Positions 5,607 through 7,622 of a stretch of 7,622 nucleotides of DNA are shown here, in pieces. The notes under the pieces are model-generated. The model saw only the letters and a list, made by a program, of their open reading frames with translations, had not been told where the DNA came from and ran no database searches. The stretch comes from Clostridiales bacterium UBA1246 (lineage in GTDB: Bacteria; Bacillota; Clostridia; Oscillospirales; Oscillospiraceae): contig DBWE01000033.1 in the NCBI GenBank assembly GCA_002308315.1, positions 1,951 to 9,572 on the forward strand. The letters run 5' to 3'. A program made the position numbers and the translations under genes. Every line of letters starts with the position of its first letter. Position 1 is the first letter of the stretch.

Positions 5607-6082
5607 GAATTGAAAGCGAGCGCCTGTATATCTATCCTATCGGCGATGAAGAAATGGAAAAGCTGATCGCGGACGAGACCGATCCGGAGTTGAAGCGCGC
5701 CTATTCGGAAATGCTCCGGGGCTGTATCGACCATCCGGCAAACAGGATATGGTACGCGGTCTGGAATATCGAACTGAAAAACAGTCCCGGCGCCGTCGTC
5801 GGCGATCTCTCTTTCAAGGGGCTCGAAGCGGACGGCACGGCGGAAATAGGTTACGGCCTTGCGGAGGCTTACCGGGGCAGAGGATACATGACGGAGGCCG
5901 TAAAAGCGGTATGCCGCTGGGCCGGGTCGCAAAAGGGCGTGAAACGGATCGAGGCGGAGACTCTGCCGGACAATACGGCCTCACAGAAGGTGCTTTACGC
6001 TTCCGGCTTCAGACCGACGGGCACGTCGGGCCGGGAAGGCCCGCGGTTCGTGCTATACATTCGGAGGAACAACGATGGATAA
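5603..6082 (+). CDS. GNAT acetyltransferase, RimJ/RimL-like (Acetyltransf_3 type)
   Basis: A single-domain GNAT of 159 residues. It starts MRIESERLYIYPI, the typical opening of RimJ/RimL-like members. VVGDLSFKG and AEIGYGLAEAYRGRGYMTEAV follow, containing the acetyl-CoA loop R91-G92-R93-G94-Y95-M96, and then RIEAETLPDNTASQKVLYASGF, the usual C-terminal strand and helix. All core elements are present, so it is probably active, moving acetyl from acetyl-CoA to an unknown amine (a protein N-terminus or a small molecule). It begins inside the stop of the GNAT remnant (4-nt overlap), and its last 8 nt overlap the next GNAT, so the three are translated as a chain. It is not a recent copy of its neighbours, because the sequences differ throughout. 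Confidence 0.87.
   Translation: MRIESERLYIYPIGDEEMEKLIADETDPELKRAYSEMLRGCIDHPANRIWYAVWNIELKNSPGAVVGDLSFKGLEADGTAEIGYGLAEAYRGRGYMTEAVKAVCRWAGSQKGVKRIEAETLPDNTASQKVLYASGFRPTGTSGREGPRFVLYIRRNNDG
6063..6068 (+). promoter_or_regulatory. Ribosome-binding site inside the end of the upstream GNAT gene
   Basis: GGAGGA lies 6 nt before the ATG at 6075 and within the last codons of the gene ending at 6082. It supports the overlapping start and allows independent initiation of the downstream GNAT. Confidence 0.6.
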
Positions 6083-6710
6083 AAGCGACTGCGTCATACG
6101 TTTGGAGAGAGAAGAAGATCACGGAGAAGTCGAAAATCTTATCCGCGAGTCTTTCTGGAACGTTTACCGTCCGGGGTGCAGCGAGCACTACGTCATACAC
6201 GTGCTGAGAAACGATCCCGCGTTCGTCAAAGAGCTCGATCTCGTCATGGAAAAGGACGGACGCATCATAGGACAGAACATGTTCATGAAAACGGTCATCG
6301 ACGCCGACGACGGCAGGACCGTACCCGTTCTGACCATGGGGCCCATCTGCATAACGCCCGAGCTCAAGCGCCGCGGATACGGCAAGCTCCTGCTCGACCG
6401 TTCTATTGAAATGGCCGCGGAAATGGGCTTCGGCGCCGTGCTGTTTGAGGGGAACATAGGCTTTTACGGGAAAAGCGGCTTCGGCTACGGGCGGGATTTC
6501 GGCATACGCTATCACGATCTTCCCGAGGGAGAGGACGATTCCTTCTTCCTTTGCCGGGAGCTGAAAAAGGGCTATCTCGACGGGATCACCGGAATATACC
6601 GAACGCCCGCCGGCTATTACGTGGACGCGGCCGAGGTCGACAGGTTCGACAGAGCTTTTCCTCCCAAGATCCGGCTCAAGCTGCCCGGGCAGCTTCCCGA
6701 CGGCAGATAA
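6075..6710 (+). CDS. GNAT acetyltransferase, YhbS-like (COG3153 type)
   Basis: A 211-residue GNAT. The N-terminus VIRLEREEDHGEVENLIRESF is the standard first strand and helix. VLTMGPICITPELKRRGYGKLLLD holds the acetyl-CoA loop R99-R100-G101-Y102-G103-K104. VLFEGNIGFYGKSGFGYG is characteristic of the YhbS-like branch, in which a FYGKSGF-type segment follows the last core strand. A C-terminal tail of about 60 residues (YHDLPEGEDDSFFLCREL onward, ending near residue 211) is also common in this branch. It probably acetylates a small amine, but the substrate is unknown. It overlaps the upstream GNAT by 8 nt and ends 1 nt before the permease start, so acetylation and transport could be expressed together. 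Confidence 0.87.
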   Translation: MDKSDCVIRLEREEDHGEVENLIRESFWNVYRPGCSEHYVIHVLRNDPAFVKELDLVMEKDGRIIGQNMFMKTVIDADDGRTVPVLTMGPICITPELKRRGYGKLLLDRSIEMAAEMGFGAVLFEGNIGFYGKSGFGYGRDFGIRYHDLPEGEDDSFFLCRELKKGYLDGITGIYRTPAGYYVDAAEVDRFDRAFPPKIRLKLPGQLPDGR

Positions 6711-6711
6711 A

Positions 6712-7622
6712 ATGACCGGAGCCGTCAAATTCGTCAGGCGTGAGCCCATGCTCTTCGTTTCGCTGCTCGCCGCCGCGGCGGGGCTCATCATCACCCCTCC
6801 GTCGGCCGGTTTTCTCCGCGGCATCGACTGGCGCACGCTCGGAAATCTGCTGATGATGCTCTGCGTTCTGGAGGGCTTCAAGCGCGAGCGCATACTCAGG
6901 CCGGTGGAAAACCTCGCGAAAAAGCTGAAGAGCATGTTCGCTCTGTCTCTGTTCCTTATTTTCGGGGTATTTTTTTCCTCGATGTTCGTTACCAACGACG
7001 TTTCCCTCATCATTTTCGTCCCGCTGACCCTTTCCCTTTTCAGGAGCGCCGCGCGCGAGCGATATATCCTCCCGGTCATATCCATGGAAAACATAGCCGC
7101 CGTCAGAGGCTCGCTGCTCACTCCCTTCGGTTCTCCGCAGAACATGTTCCTGTACGGGCAGGCAAAGGAAATAAGCTTCCGCAGCTTCGCCGTCCATATG
7201 TCGCCGCTCGCCGCCATGAGCGCGGTGCTGCTGGTGCTGTTCGCGCTCGTCCTGTACCGCAAAAACCTCGGAGAAGTCATTGATTACAGCTTTGACGGCG
7301 AGGCCCGGGATAAAAACGGGCGGGCACGGCGCGCGGTATACCTGCTTCTGTTCGCTCTCGTAATTCTCGTCATCGTCACGCGGACGCGGCTGTGGTGGGC
7401 GGCGCTCATCGCCGTTGCCGCGGCGATATTCATCGCCGACAGGAGCATTTTTCTCAAGGTGGATTACGTTCTGATCGTGACCTTTTTCTGTTTCTTCATT
7501 TTCTCCTCCTCCGTCGCGGGCAATCCGGGGATATCGGCCTTTCTCGGCCGCTCGGTGTCCGGGCGCGAATACTGGTGGGCCATAGGTCTGAGTCAGATCA
7601 TTTCCAACGTGCCCGCCACCAT
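6712..7622 (+). CDS. ArsB/NhaD/SLC13-type anion permease, N-terminal part (runs off the window)
   Basis: An open frame of 303 complete codons without stop reaches the window end. The start TAAAATG lies 1 nt after the preceding stop. It lacks a clear ribosome-binding site and probably relies on coupling. The next ATG is at 6748, but the basic stretch KFVRREP before the first membrane helix favours 6712. The protein is highly hydrophobic with eight or more probable TM segments. Ion-transporter family motifs are FVTNDVSLIIFVPLT (from about 92; N95, D96) and LLTPFGSPQNMFLY (135-148) in the first half, and the start of the equivalent second-half motif SQIISNVPAT (294-303). This inverted-repeat pattern is typical of the ArsB/NhaD and citrate/dicarboxylate (SLC13, CitM) superfamily. 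The residues charging the basic linker near 187-212 lie between the two halves. The substrate (organic anion, arsenite or sodium/proton) cannot be decided here. Confidence 0.85.
   Translation, partial: MTGAVKFVRREPMLFVSLLAAAAGLIITPPSAGFLRGIDWRTLGNLLMMLCVLEGFKRERILRPVENLAKKLKSMFALSLFLIFGVFFSSMFVTNDVSLIIFVPLTLSLFRSAARERYILPVISMENIAAVRGSLLTPFGSPQNMFLYGQAKEISFRSFAVHMSPLAAMSAVLLVLFALVLYRKNLGEVIDYSFDGEARDKNGRARRAVYLLLFALVILVIVTRTRLWWAALIAVAAAIFIADRSIFLKVDYVLIVTFFCFFIFSSSVAGNPGISAFLGRSVSGREYWWAIGLSQIISNVPAT

Noticed and set aside
6009..7280. Minus-strand open frame of 423 codons
   Set aside because: It spans parts of three + strand genes with clear motifs, including the permease, so it is an antisense shadow despite its length.
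1..7622. CRISPR array, tRNA or rRNA genes, insertion sequence or transposase
   Set aside because: No regularly spaced repeats, cloverleaf-like segment, rRNA-like stretch, transposase motif or terminal inverted repeats were seen; coding sequence fills nearly the whole window.

Overview
The window is GC-rich DNA, apparently from an anaerobic Firmicute (Clostridia, probably Oscillospiraceae- or Christensenellales-like). The evidence is strong GGAG/GGAGGA ribosome-binding sites, an APH(3')-IIIa-type kinase, a YoaP-type acetyltransferase, and multi-TM GGDEF and HD-GYP proteins. The taxon is inferred from protein character only. All genes I can support lie on the + strand, and no stretch longer than about 110 bases lacks a gene.

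Layout: (1) 1-1014, the C-terminal part of a membrane HD-GYP cyclic-di-GMP phosphodiesterase, probably cut by the window start. (2) 1126-1941, an APH(3')-like aminoglycoside phosphotransferase. (3) 1969-2697, an open frame made of the collapsed remnant of one GNAT acetyltransferase read into a second, apparently intact GNAT domain. (4) 2778-3863, a seven-TM GGDEF diguanylate cyclase. (5) 3895-4641, a GNAT with a C-terminal YoaP-like domain. (6) 4676-5374, a small N-terminal-Cys Ntn hydrolase of the choloylglycine-hydrolase type. (7) 5376-5606, a second collapsed GNAT gene that kept its two ends and lost its middle. (8) 5603-6082 and (9) 6075-6710, two overlapping intact GNATs. (10) 6712 to the window end, the N-terminal 303 codons of an ArsB/NhaD/SLC13-type permease.

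From 5376 onward the spacings are 1 nt, -4 nt, -8 nt and 1 nt, so genes 7-10 look like one translationally coupled unit. The upstream gaps are 27-111 nt and no clear rho-independent terminator separates the genes, so a long co-transcribed series is plausible but unproven.

The main theme is an array of small-molecule-modifying enzymes: one kinase, four intact GNAT domains of different subfamilies, two GNAT remnants and one amide hydrolase, with two c-di-GMP enzymes of opposite activity among them. The most noteworthy structure is that two unrelated GNAT genes have decayed in the same way. Each keeps its ribosome-binding site, start and C-terminal end around a deleted middle, and each leads directly into an intact GNAT. 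I did not find a convincing new defence or mobile system.
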